Shown piece after piece: positions 45,816-54,723 of a DNA stretch of 64,000 nucleotides. The translations under genes were made by a program, and so were the position numbers. Origin of the DNA: DATCJA01 sp963814955 (GTDB taxonomy: Bacteria; Acidobacteriota; Vicinamibacteria; Vicinamibacterales; UBA2999); NCBI GenBank assembly GCA_963814955.1, contig CAWFEX010000008.1, positions 620,001-684,000 of the forward strand, written 5' to 3'. Below the pieces are notes generated by a model. That model had not been told where the DNA came from, did no database searches, and saw only the letters and a list, made by a program, of their open reading frames with translations. Position 1 is the stretch's first letter. Every line of letters begins with the position of its first letter.

Positions 45816-46295
45816 TTACTTGAGCTGGTCGGCCACCTTCGCGATTCCGGCAGTCGCGCACGCCTCTTCCTTCGCCTGACCGCCGGGAGCACCGCTCAGG
45901 CCCACTCCGCCAATCGTTTCCTCGCCGACATTAATGGGCATCCCGCCCCCGAGCGGAATCACCTCGGCGAGCATGCGCTGGCCGGCATTGGTCGTTTCCG
46001 TCCGCATCGCCCAGGCGGACGATGGCTGTCGAAACGTGCGCGCCGTATACGCCTTGCGACGGGCAAGTTCCATGTTGTGAGGACTCGATTTGTCCCCCTG
46101 CAGGAGCACGCGCACGCGCCCGGCATAATCAACGACCGCAACCGATGCATTCACGCCACATTCGGCCATGGCCGTCTGCGCAATCGTCAACGCCATGCGC
46201 AGCGATACGTCACGTTGCACCAGAAGTTGCGCTCCAACGAGATTCGGCATCAGCAGGATGGCGGCTGCCGCAAGTGCAGCCAGTTTGAGCGACAT
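45816..46295 (-). CDS. Secreted GlcG/HbpS-family heme-binding-like protein
   Basis: The 159-aa product (ATG 46295, SD GGAGG) has a signal peptide (LKLAALAAAAILLMPNLVGA). The GlcG/HbpS fold follows: MALTIAQTAMAECGVNASVA, then VVDYAGRVRVLLQGDKSSPH, then GGGMPINVGEETIGGVGLSG. Relatives bind haem or are of unknown role near glycolate genes. I cannot see haem-ligand details. It is the last intact minus-strand gene before the kinase remnant. Confidence 0.87.
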   Translation of the reverse strand: MSLKLAALAAAAILLMPNLVGAQLLVQRDVSLRMALTIAQTAMAECGVNASVAVVDYAGRVRVLLQGDKSSPHNMELARRKAYTARTFRQPSSAWAMRTETTNAGQRMLAEVIPLGGGMPINVGEETIGGVGLSGAPGGQAKEEACATAGIAKVADQLK

Positions 46296-46376
46296 GAGAC
46301 CTCCTCTCAACTACGCGGCGGCCGATTATGGCACGCTTCATCGCCCGCGGACGTGGGCGCTGCTTTCCGTGCAGCC

Positions 46377-46472
46377 ATGACGCTCTGTGCCGGGGTTCGA
46401 GTCGGACCTTGTGAGATCAAGTCCGCCATTGGCGCTGGCGGCAGGGGCGAGGCGTATCGCGCGGCTCGATAG
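46377..46472 (+). pseudogene. Serine/threonine kinase N-terminal remnant
   Basis: The frame reads GVRVGPCEIKSAIGAGGRGE then AYRAAR and stops at TAG. The glycine-rich loop (IGAGGMGEVYRA in intact kinases) is clear, but the conserved Val and the Lys region are lost. In the next frame the text goes on as RLDRKLGRL. It is a broken fragment of a bacterial STK (Acidobacteriota have many). The next part, 46473-46826, holds no gene I can support. Confidence 0.5.
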
Positions 46473-46826
46473 AAAACTCGGACGTCTGCACAGGCGTGCC
46501 CAAACACGTGGCAAGCCGGAACCGTCGGAGGCGCGAGAGATCCCGGCAGCGACGCCCGCGTGGACAGCTTATACGCTGGGAGGGAGGCGCCGCGCCGCGG
46601 TGATCTCTCGCGCGAGTGCTCGAAGCCAAGTTGGTACCGGGTAAACCGCTCAGAAGTATCCGGAAATTCCATCGCTGGATTAAAGAAGTCGGCGTACGCA
46701 CAGGCTTTTGTCCGAACACGGCCCGAATCCCGGCGAACGATCATGAATCGACGATAATTGCCGCTACGACCGACTCGCCGTCGGCCGAAGGCGGACAGAC
46801 ACCTGCGAACGCGTCGATGTATCCGG

Positions 46827-47663
46827 ATGGCGGCCTGCCTGACCATGCTGATCGCATGCGCCGGCTACGCGTACGCCCAGTTCCGGCAGGACCCCTTATC
46901 AGGCTTCGGTACGCTGCGCGGCGAGCAAGGCGATCCGGCGGAGTTACCGCCGCCGGAATGGCCCGATCGGAACGTTGCCGGATGCCACATGCTCTACAGA
47001 AGCGTCCGGCGCGAAGCCAACGGGTCCGGCTGGCGTACTGACTATCCCTGGGCGCAGCGGAACCTCCTCATCCGATTGTCCGAACTGACAAAGACGCGCG
47101 TCAGTCGGCAGGCCTCAGGTGTGCCGCATGTGTGGCTCGTCCGGTTGACCGACCCGGCGCTCTTCGGATGCGCATACCTGATGGCCTCCGATGTCGGCAC
47201 CATCGGCCTGTCGCAGGAAGAAGTCGATGGTCTGCGTCTCTACCTGAAGAAAGGCGGCTTTCTGTGGGTCGATGACTTCTGGGGAGAAGCGGCCTGGGAA
47301 CAATGGTCGCGCGAGCTCGCGCGTGCGATGCCACCCAGCGAGTACGTGATTGAAGACGTGCCCCTCACCGACCCGATCTTCCGCTCGATGCTCGAAGTCA
47401 AGAGGATCCCGCAAATCACCGGCATCGGCTTCTGGCGTGCCGTCGGCGGACAGACGACCTCGGAGCGCGGCGAGGAGACTGCGGTGCCGCATCTCCGGGC
47501 GATTCGCGACACGCATGGACGCATCATCGCCGTGATGACCCACAACACCGACGTATCGAATTCATGGGAGCGCGAAGGGGAGGATCCAGCGTATTTCTAC
47601 CAGTTCTCCGTCGAGGGCTATGCGCTGGGCATCAACATCCTTCTCTATGCGATGACGCATTGA
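46827..47663 (+). CDS. DUF4159 domain-containing secreted protein
   Basis: The 278-aa product (ATG 46827) has a signal peptide (MAACLTMLIACAGYAYA). The DUF4159 pattern follows: GWRTDYPWAQRNLLIRLSEL, then SQEEVDGLRLYLKKGGFLWV then DDFWG, and a C-terminal YQFSVEGYALGINILLYAMTH. The domain resembles a glutamine-amidotransferase-like or ThuA fold; it is extracytoplasmic with unknown activity. The chosen start removes an Arg-rich leader from the longer frame. Confidence 0.85.
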   Translation: MAACLTMLIACAGYAYAQFRQDPLSGFGTLRGEQGDPAELPPPEWPDRNVAGCHMLYRSVRREANGSGWRTDYPWAQRNLLIRLSELTKTRVSRQASGVPHVWLVRLTDPALFGCAYLMASDVGTIGLSQEEVDGLRLYLKKGGFLWVDDFWGEAAWEQWSRELARAMPPSEYVIEDVPLTDPIFRSMLEVKRIPQITGIGFWRAVGGQTTSERGEETAVPHLRAIRDTHGRIIAVMTHNTDVSNSWEREGEDPAYFYQFSVEGYALGINILLYAMTH

Positions 47664-47729
47664 GGGTCGATATCACCGCACGCGGACGTGAACGGGGCGT
47701 CGATCACACTTTCGTTTGTCGCTGACCAT

Positions 47730-49478
47730 TCAGCGCGGGATCGGCCGGGATTTCCATGGCTTGAACGCGTTATCGTCCTCGAGGCCTTCCATCGCGAACG
47801 CGACTGACGGAACGTGGCGCGCGATCACCGTCTTCATCGTGTTGTCCTCGACCCACTCGATCCCCTCTTTCGTGTAGATCTCCGGCCGATAGTCGCGTGA
47901 GAGGAATCGATCGCTTTTCAGCCGACGGGACGCCATCAGCAGGAAGATTCGAAAGGCCGTCTCGCTGAAGCCGAGGCCTTCGGGCAGAGGCTCGGCCATG
48001 AGGCCGACCATGGTGTCGACGAGCTCGATGTCGTTGTCGTAGACCTGCTTCATCTCGTCCGCCCACGCGGGCACGTCGGTCAGCTCCTCGAAGCTCCTGA
48101 CTGGTGACTTGTGCAGCAGCCGGCGGAACCGGTTGTAGCGAGGTACGCCGCGTTCGCGATCGCGCAGAATGTCGATGGTACCGAGGTCGAAACGCTCGCC
48201 GCTGTCCTGCACCAGGTTCTGCAGGAACTTCGGATAGTTGTGGAGCCGGACGGCACCGGGATTGTGGATCCCGAACGAGTAGAACAGGTCCGCCAGGTTG
48301 AAGCGGGCGAGGAACTCGACGCCGCTACGGCCCGACAGCTCCGGCAACGTCGCATTGGCCAGTCCCGCGCCGGTGTCGGCGGATCGGATCGTGAAGTGAT
48401 CGGGCATCAGCGTGTGCATGCGGTAGACGGAGACGAATTCCTCGGTCAGGGTGAACGGCACGCCGTGATGCTCGGTTGGCGATCCGGGAATCCCGGAGAA
48501 GATGTCGTTGTCGGCGAGCTTCGGGAACACGTTCTGGAGCCTGCTGAACCGTCCGTACCAGTTGGTCCTGAGCCCGGTGGTGAGGACTTCGTTCGGAAGA
48601 ATGGCGGTGGACCATTCCACGGTATGGATCTTCGCGAGCAGCGCCGAGTTGACGAGGCGGGCCTGCTGAAACAACCGCTCGTCGTCCCAGAGCGGATTGT
48701 GCTTCTTCAGCGCGTCGCAGATGGCGTTGTGCTCCAGAGCGAACAGCGCATGTAGCAGGCTGAGACCCACCCAGCCGTTCTCGGTGAAGCCGGTGATTTC
48801 CTTGCCGGTGACGGGATCGACGCCCAGCCGTCCGCTCGGGCTGACCAGCACCTTGCCCTCTCGGCCGGCGCGGAGCGACGCCTGTGCGGCCGGGCTGCTG
48901 CCGTACACGTGCGAACCGTCCCACCAATGGGTGTTCTCGTTGATGTACGCGGGCGGCCTGGCCGAGCCCTGGACTTTCGGGGGATCGGCTGGCGTCTTCG
49001 GCACGCGCATCGGCCGTTCGTGCCAGCCGTCCCCCTCGCCCAGTGGGATCTCGTGGGTCAGGCTCCACGTGCCCTTCTTGTGGACGAACCAGTCATGCAC
49101 CATGAACTGGATCCACGCGGCGGCGAGCACGTTGAGGATCGTGGCTGGCTGGAACGTCGTCCGCGTCAGCAGCTCGAGGCTGACCCGCCGCGGGCTCGGT
49201 TTCATCAGGTTGGCGATATCCGGAAAGGCTTCCTCGAGAGGAACGTTGCGTCCGAAACGTATGCCGGCGCTGCCCATCCGCGGGCACGCGAGGTCGTTGT
49301 ATGTGCCATCGCTCGTACGCACGTTGTAGGCGTCACCTGACGGCGGATTCGTGGAGGTCTCGAGCGGCGGCTCTTCAGTATCGACCAGGTTCTCTGACCG
49401 CATTCGCTCGCGGATCTGGTACAGCTTGATGCCCCTGGCGGCACGCGGAAGGTTGTACCAATCGGAACCGTGGCTCAT
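47730..49478 (-). CDS. Alpha-dioxygenase-like haem peroxidase
   Basis: The 582-aa product matches the animal-haem-peroxidase/alpha-dioxygenase group. The distal His is in IQFMVHDWFVH (His128). It also has NTHWWDGSHVYG, NGWVGLSLLHALFALEHNAI and KIHTVEWSTAILPNE, with FVSVYRMHTLMPD placing Tyr352-x2-His355 as in plant alpha-DOX (radical Tyr and proximal His). These enzymes oxidise fatty acids at C2 using O2. ATG 49478 has GGGAG upstream and starts the conserved part; the longer frame is unsupported. No fatty-acid partner gene is next to it. Confidence 0.9.
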   Translation of the reverse strand: MSHGSDWYNLPRAARGIKLYQIRERMRSENLVDTEEPPLETSTNPPSGDAYNVRTSDGTYNDLACPRMGSAGIRFGRNVPLEEAFPDIANLMKPSPRRVSLELLTRTTFQPATILNVLAAAWIQFMVHDWFVHKKGTWSLTHEIPLGEGDGWHERPMRVPKTPADPPKVQGSARPPAYINENTHWWDGSHVYGSSPAAQASLRAGREGKVLVSPSGRLGVDPVTGKEITGFTENGWVGLSLLHALFALEHNAICDALKKHNPLWDDERLFQQARLVNSALLAKIHTVEWSTAILPNEVLTTGLRTNWYGRFSRLQNVFPKLADNDIFSGIPGSPTEHHGVPFTLTEEFVSVYRMHTLMPDHFTIRSADTGAGLANATLPELSGRSGVEFLARFNLADLFYSFGIHNPGAVRLHNYPKFLQNLVQDSGERFDLGTIDILRDRERGVPRYNRFRRLLHKSPVRSFEELTDVPAWADEMKQVYDNDIELVDTMVGLMAEPLPEGLGFSETAFRIFLLMASRRLKSDRFLSRDYRPEIYTKEGIEWVEDNTMKTVIARHVPSVAFAMEGLEDDNAFKPWKSRPIPR

Positions 49479-49572
49479 GGTCGCACTCCCGGGCGAAGAT
49501 GGTTGAGGTGACCAGGGGGAAGAGTGACACCGTAATGCGGTGGTGCAGCCGGTGTCAAACCCACACCGCGGA

Positions 49573-50013
49573 TTAACGTGAGACGTGTCCGGTATCGCGA
49601 GACACTTCTCGAACGAGATCACCCACCTCTTCCTTCGGACCGTTCCACGCCACGTCGGCCTGCGAGATGATGCCGATACAGATACCCCGTCCATTTACGA
49701 CCGGTACCCGCCGGATCTGATGCTTCTCCATGGTCGCGACGATTTCGTCCAGCTGCGCATCTTCATTGACGGTGACAACCGGCTGCGACATACACGTCTC
49801 GGCCGTGTAGGCGAGAGGATTCTTGCCTTCGGCGACGACACGACACACGATGTCCCGGTCCGTCACGACACCGACGATGCAGTCGTTGGTATCGACGACG
49901 GGAATTTCACCGCAGTCGTTCTGGATCATCATCTTTGCAACCTGATCGAGCGTAGTTGTCGTTGTGCAACACGCCGGATCAGGGGTCATCATGTCTTGCG
50001 CGCGTTTATGCAT
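49573..50013 (-). CDS. CBS-domain pair protein
   Basis: The 146-aa product has two CBS motifs: AQDMMTPDPACCTTTTTLDQ with IPVVDTNDCIVGVVTDRDIV, and CMSQPVVTVNEDAQLDEIVA with VPVVNGRGICIGIISQADV. It could bind adenosyl ligands and sense energy or ion state. It is a stand-alone CBS protein, which is common. Promoter or operator signals were not found in the 240 bp before it. Confidence 0.93.
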   Translation of the reverse strand: MHKRAQDMMTPDPACCTTTTTLDQVAKMMIQNDCGEIPVVDTNDCIVGVVTDRDIVCRVVAEGKNPLAYTAETCMSQPVVTVNEDAQLDEIVATMEKHQIRRVPVVNGRGICIGIISQADVAWNGPKEEVGDLVREVSRDTGHVSR

Positions 50014-50253
50014 GGCAATCTCCTGGCAATCTCCCGTGCGAATCCGGTTTATCCCTGGCGGAGTACTCCGCGACCACAGACGGCAAAACTGACTGAATGC
50101 TTACATCAGGCCATTTGCTCGTTACGTCGTCGCTTCGCGTTCGCTACGCTTGAGCACTCGCAAGCAATACGTGCGCGCGCCTTGCAAGCTCGTCTGTGCG
50201 ATGGCATCGGACGAGGTTGCTCTCGCCGGGTTCGTCGAAGAGGTTGACTGTCT

Positions 50254-51475
50254 TTAGGGCAGACGAGGTTGGGGTCGCTTGGGGAACGAGTGGGCATTCA
50301 TGGCGCGTACAGTCACCACGTCACTCATCGGCCGGCGGGGCGAGCGCGGTGCTGCGCGCCGCGCATATCCGAGCCTGAACACGAACGTCGGTTCCCAGCC
50401 TGGTGCGCGCGCCAGCGCCGCAAGGGCAGGGCGCAAGTCGTCATTTCGTCCCAGCATCTGATAGCGGTCGATCATCTCGACGGGCTGATTGAGCGGCTGA
50501 GCCGCCAGCCCCTGTGCTGTGAGCGTGAGATGCAGCCGTTGCCATGCGCGGCCGGCCGAAATCGCTGACGACATGTCCAATCGGTCGCGCACGAGGATCA
50601 TGCCGAAGGCGGGCGGCGTCGCTGTATGCACGTCTCGCGTCATCTTGAGCCAGATCCGATCGGTTGTCGCGGCGCCGAGATCGGGTGCCATCTTGCCGGC
50701 GATCGTCATCAGCGTGCCGGTGCCGGATGTATCAATCGTCACCCCGTCGCGATGCGCCAGGACATCGCGGCGGCCCGTGCGTATCCAACGAAAGCTGTCC
50801 ATCGACATCTCCGGATCGGCAATGATCCGTTCGGTCGCGGCGACGATCACGGCGCCGAGCTCGCGGCGAGCACTGCGGTCTGAGATGAACACGACCCGGA
50901 CGTCCGGCCCAGCGACCAGATCGACCAATGCATCCAGCCGTTCGCGCGCAATCGCAGCCTGTCGATAGGGGCCGCGGTTCGTGTGCCGGTGTGGAATGGC
51001 GTCGAAGAGCACATCGGGCGTCGGCCGTCCAGCGCCGAGCGCGATCCGCGCCGCCAGCGCAGGCTCTGGCGCTGGCGACAGGTCCAGCCGGCCGTTGGCT
51101 GGCTGCACATCGGTGGTGATCCCGAACGCGTTCGCCGCACACACGAAGTTTTCAATGGCGCAGCCGAATCCCAGATGCATCTCCCGGCGAAACGGATCGA
51201 ATGCACCGAGATGCCGCGAACGATCGGCATGAACGGCAACTTCGCTGCCGGCGACCGCAAACAGCCAGGGTTGCGTATCGTGCGGACTGGCGGCAAGGAT
51301 AGCGGCGCGTATGGGTCTGCGTGTTGCCATCGGCATCAATGCCGCGCCATTCATCCCAGGGGACATATGGCGGACCGGTTGTCCCGGCAAGAACACCGCG
51401 CTCCCAGGCGCGATAGCCCAGCGCCGCGGCGGCAACGCCAGCGCTACCTGCGATGACCGCTTTTCGGCTTGGCAT
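50254..51475 (-). CDS. Nitroreductase-like flavoprotein with N-terminal leader, frameshifted
   Basis: The N-terminal frame (ATG 51475) reads MPSRKAVIAGSAGVAAAALG, a Tat- or membrane-like leader. Near 51325 one base is extra: dropping it joins the body (RPIRAAILAASPHDTQPWLF), which has DRSRHLGAFDPFRREMHLGF, AFGMILVRDRLD and RAWQRLHLTLTAQGLAAQPL, the FMN-binding nitroreductase pattern. Joined length is about 406 aa. It is likely an NAD(P)H- or F420-linked reductase in the envelope, or a leader-bearing variant. The substrate is unknown. Confidence 0.8.
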
Positions 51476-51657
51476 GGAATGGCCGTCCGCGCTGCTGCAC
51501 GTGTCGTTCTCATATTGATAATGCCACTGCCTGGGAATCAGGAATCGTGCTCTGAGCGGCGGGTGAACATGCTTCGAGCCAGACCGGCGCATTAAGGTCG
51601 CTACTAGGCGTTTGTTGCTGCTAAAGTCGCACTGCGTACCGCGGCGGAATCACAAGG

Positions 51658-51942
51658 TCATTGACCGTCGCCAGGCCGTATCAACTTGTCCGGCGCGGAG
51701 TACTGCTGTCGTGCCGTTTCAAGGAGAGTTTCAATCTCGGGACCACTCGCGCCGAACGTTTGCGCGAGTTCCGCCCGGATGCCCTGCTCGTCGAATGTTA
51801 TCCACGACTCTCTCGCAATGTACGTCTGGTCCTGCTCTCGTTCCGGCACCTGCACAGAAGAGAGGTACTGCTCATGATTGATTTGAAATGTTTCACGATC
51901 TGGGTCGTCGGCGATTTTGATCACGACCGGCAAGTCAGGCAT
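51658..51942 (-). CDS. Small hypothetical protein
   Basis: The 94-aa product starts MPDLPVVIKIADDPDRETFQ. It has YLSSVQVPEREQDQTYIARE, then LAQTFGASGPEIETLLETAR. ATG 51942 follows AGAGG, so it is favoured over the start at 51969. The sequence is acidic and soluble; no family is recognised. Confidence 0.5.
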   Translation of the reverse strand: MPDLPVVIKIADDPDRETFQINHEQYLSSVQVPEREQDQTYIARESWITFDEQGIRAELAQTFGASGPEIETLLETARQQYSAPDKLIRPGDGQ

Positions 51943-52018
51943 GTAAACCTCTGTAGCATCCGGCGTCATCTCGCCGAAGCGCCCTGAATCGGTCCTTGAT
52001 GACGGTCTGAAGGCGTGG

Positions 52019-52044
52019 GAAGAGCGCCCGTTTGGGCGCTCTTC
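52019..52044. terminator. Hairpin, GAAGAGCGCCC stem, between two minus-strand genes
   Basis: An 11-bp perfect stem GAAGAGCGCCC (52019-52029) pairs with GGGCGCTCTTC (52034-52044) around the loop GTTT. It lies right after the stop of the glycine-zipper gene, so it could end that transcript. No long T-run follows on either strand. Confidence 0.6.
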
Positions 52045-52054
52045 GCAGAAAGAG

Positions 52055-52591
52055 CTACGGGCGATAGTCGGGAGTGGCCTCCGAGGTGTTGACTACGTCC
52101 CGACCACCCGTGGCTTCCAGAATTTCCTCCGCGCGGTGCGCCCATGTCTTGTCGTCGCAGTGGACGGAGATGAGATAGCCGCCCTCGCGAATGCGACCGG
52201 CGTATCTTTTCGCTTCGACCTCGGGAATGCCGGCGCCAATCAGCCCGCCGACGAGCCCCGCGGTCGCGCCACCCGCGCCCGCGCCGGCGAGCGCCGCGAC
52301 GATCGGTCCGGCCGCGACGAGCGGCCCGATGCCGGGGATCGCCAGTGCCCCGATACCGACGAGCCAGCCCAATACGCCGCCGACCGCCGCGCCGGCGCCA
52401 GCGCCGGTGGCGATTCCTTCAGGCGCCTTCGAATGAATCTCATGGGCCAGGTCTCGCGTGGTCTGATCTCGCTCTGGGAGAACCGCTGAGATATCACTGT
52501 TGCGAAATCCGGCGGCGCGTAGCGCCTCGAGCGCGCGATCAAACGAGGCCCGATCCGGGTAAATGCCATACGCAACAAGGTCGGTAGTCAT
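52055..52591 (-). CDS. Glycine-zipper general-stress-type protein
   Basis: The 178-aa product (ATG 52591, SD GGAGG) starts LVAYGIYPDRASFDRALEAL. A Gly/Ala-rich zipper follows (GIATGAGAGAAVGGVLGWLV then GAGAGGATAGLVGGLIGAGIP), then a short C-terminal domain with YLISVHCDDKTWAHRAEEIL. This layout is that of the 'general stress protein' or DUF1269-like group that inserts into the envelope. The function is unknown. Confidence 0.75.
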   Translation of the reverse strand: MTTDLVAYGIYPDRASFDRALEALRAAGFRNSDISAVLPERDQTTRDLAHEIHSKAPEGIATGAGAGAAVGGVLGWLVGIGALAIPGIGPLVAAGPIVAALAGAGAGGATAGLVGGLIGAGIPEVEAKRYAGRIREGGYLISVHCDDKTWAHRAEEILEATGGRDVVNTSEATPDYRP

Positions 52592-52895
52592 GATTTGCTC
52601 CTCCAAAACATGCTGGATAGCGGACTCAAACGGGGTTTATCCCGCCGTCTCGCGTGAGTTGACAAAAGCACAGGGGGCCGGGTATGTGGGCAGCACCTCT
52701 CTCCAAGGCGCCGGTAAATCGAGGGGTCAGAACGAAAGAGAGGCGCGGTTGCGAGTTCTCCCCGTGGAAGGAACTCGAACCACGCATCCCAGCTTCTCAG
52801 GATCGTCTCTACGCGATCCAAATTCGGCATCAGACGCGTGTGCGGCATTGCGACGCAACTTCGTCCGTCAGCAGGTGCCTGACCTGTCTCGCCCT
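52592..52895. other. Intergenic stretch with no gene seen
   Basis: Open frames on both strands across 304 bp are Arg/Ser-rich and show no motif. A short stretch near 52770-52790 looks like a tRNA T-arm but does not fold as one. I see nothing else in it. Confidence 0.4.
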
Positions 52896-53048
52896 TTATA
52901 TGACGGTTCGCCGCCCGCTCATCAGTCCGAGGACGAAGAGGACAAGCGCAATCACCAGCAGCACATGCACGAACGCGCCGATGGTGTAAGTGCCGACGAC
53001 GCCAAGCAGCCACAATACAAGCAGGATCACCGCGAACGTATACAGCAT
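52896..53048 (-). CDS. lmo0937-like small membrane protein
   Basis: The 50-aa product is two hydrophobic helices: TFAVILLVLWLLGVVGTYTI and FVHVLLVIALVLFVLGLMSG, ending RRTVI. This fits the lmo0937 family (MLWTIAVILLVLWLLGL). A GGGGGA-type SD precedes ATG 53048. The long minus-strand frame it belongs to is otherwise spurious. Confidence 0.75.
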   Translation of the reverse strand: MLYTFAVILLVLWLLGVVGTYTIGAFVHVLLVIALVLFVLGLMSGRRTVI

Positions 53049-53195
53049 ACGTGCGTCCCCCCTTTCTGCGGTTTCAGGGTGCAAGCCACGTGACGTCATC
53101 CATTCGAAAACGTTTCGGTTTCGGCGGTATCGAAGATTGACGTTGCGGTTCAGTAGCGGCATGAATCGTGCGGCGTTTCCGACAGGAGGCTGACC

Positions 53196-54186
53196 ATGAT
53201 GCGTGCAGCTGTTTTCTTCGGCATACTCAGCGTGTTTCCGGCCGTCGCATTCGCCCAGCAGCCGTGCACCACCGATGCGCGCGTCGTCGTCAACGAGATC
53301 TATCGGCATATGCTCGAGCGCGCCCCCGACCGGGGAAGCGCGGCATGGGTCGAACAATTGACCAGCGGCGGCTCGACTGTGCGAGAGGTCGTTCGCGCAG
53401 TGGCCAAGTCGCCGGAGCATCTCCAACGCTTCGGGAACGATGGGACTGCTCAGGGCATCGCGACGTTGTATGACCATATTCTCGGCCGCCAGCCCGACCC
53501 GACCGGCCAACGTGAATTCGCTAATCTGGCGAGAAGCCAGGGCCTCAGTGCGGTCGTGGATGGAATCGTGGAATCGCGTGAGTATCAGCAATCGTTCGGC
53601 GACTGGGGCGTTCCCGGGTCCAGCGGTGTGCGGGTACTGCGGAACGGGCGCGCTAGGCGAACAGAACAGCAGTCAGCGGATTGAAGGCATGCGTTACCGC
53701 CGGATGGACACCAATCGCGATGGCGTGATTTCGCGCAACGAGTGGCGCGGCAGCGGGTCGTTCGACGAGCTCGACTGGAACAAGGACGGCGTGCTCTCAG
53801 GGGATGAGGTGCGCATAGGCGGCGTACCACCCTCGACCAGAGCCAGGGCGCGGGATGACTACTATGGGGAAGATGCCGACCGATTCGACTACCTCGACGT
53901 CAACGGCAACGGGATGATCGAACGGGGAGAATGGGACGGCGGGTTGGCCGCTTTCACCCGTCTCGATACAGACCGCAACGGCAGCCTCTCAATCAGGGAA
54001 CTCGCCGCGGGCAATAATTCGAGAACCGGGGGCTTTGACACTGTCGACCAGAACCGCGACGGCCGCTTGACGCTCAATGAATGGCCCTGGTCGCACCGCG
54101 CCTTCGATGACCAGGATGCGAATGGGGATGGCGTTCTGACGCGGTCGGAGTTCCGCGGCGGCCCCACGGGCACATCGGGTAGATAG
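53196..54186 (+). CDS. Secreted DUF4214 and six-EF-hand protein, frameshifted
   Basis: ATG 53196 (SD AGGAGG) gives a signal peptide (FFGILSVFPAVAFAQQ), then a DUF4214 domain (VVNEIYRHMLERAPDRGSAA then LYDHILGRQPDPTG). One extra base near 53631 breaks the frame; dropping it gives GVRYCGTGALGEQNSSQ. Six EF-hand loops then follow (DTNRDGVISRNEW, DWNKDGVLSGDEV, DVNGNGMIERGEW, DTDRNGSLSIREL, DQNRDGRLTLNEW, DANGDGVLTRSEF). Joined length is about 329 aa. It probably binds Ca2+ outside the cell; its partner is unknown. Confidence 0.85.
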
Positions 54187-54286
54187 TTACAGAGATTTTG
54201 ATCAAACGCCGATCACGTTTTTGTTGGTGGCTGACGGTCTTGTCGCCGTGTGACCTCGTCCGCTCGTCCGTCGTCGTTAGTCAAGG

Positions 54287-54451
54287 ATGGCTGATCCGAT
54301 GTGGACGTTGCTATCGGTGCTCACCGGCGGCGTATTTCTGGGCGCTCTCGCGATCGGCGTCTTCCTCGCGGCCCGATCTCGTTCGCAAGGCGATTTCGAT
54401 ATGGGCAGCGTGAGCCAGCGGTGGCTGATAGAGCATGGGAGCCACCGCTGA
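54287..54451 (+). CDS. Small single-helix membrane protein
   Basis: The 54-aa product has one helix, LLSVLTGGVFLGALAIGVFL, and a soluble tail SQRWLIEHGSHR. ATG 54287 follows AAGGA. The tail pattern resembles small proteins found in other genomes (S-x-x-WLAEH). The rest of 54187-54723 shows no other gene. Confidence 0.4.
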   Translation: MADPMWTLLSVLTGGVFLGALAIGVFLAARSRSQGDFDMGSVSQRWLIEHGSHR

Positions 54452-54723
54452 TAGAGCAGCCAGCGCGCCAAAGCCGCGAGCGTAAAAGGCGGACGAATCT
54501 GTGACGGAGAGACACAGGCTCGTGCCATTTCGCTCGCGCCGAGGGCAATGAACCCGGATCGCCTGTCGGGACTCGTGCCAGCTCGCCGCGACCGAAGGTC
54601 GCGGCGGCTGGCCTGAGTACGTCCACGCCGCCATAGACTGAGCATTGCAAGGGATGTGGCCGACGTGCAGAACGAGTCTCGCAGCTGACTGATCGAGGCT
54701 GCGTGACCCACATGAGAATGAAT

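Noticed and set aside
46307..46846. 179-aa minus-strand open frame opposite the kinase remnant
   Set aside because: Its composition is Arg/Ala/Pro-rich without periodicity, and the opposite strand shows a recognisable kinase loop.
50040..50120. GCGGAGTACTCCGC palindrome as an operator
   Set aside because: It is a single 14-bp palindrome with no regulator next to it and no second copy.
52770..52795. tRNA T-arm-like sequence (GGTTCGAGTTCC on the minus strand)
   Set aside because: The T-stem does not pair, and no D-arm, anticodon arm or acceptor stem can be built around it.
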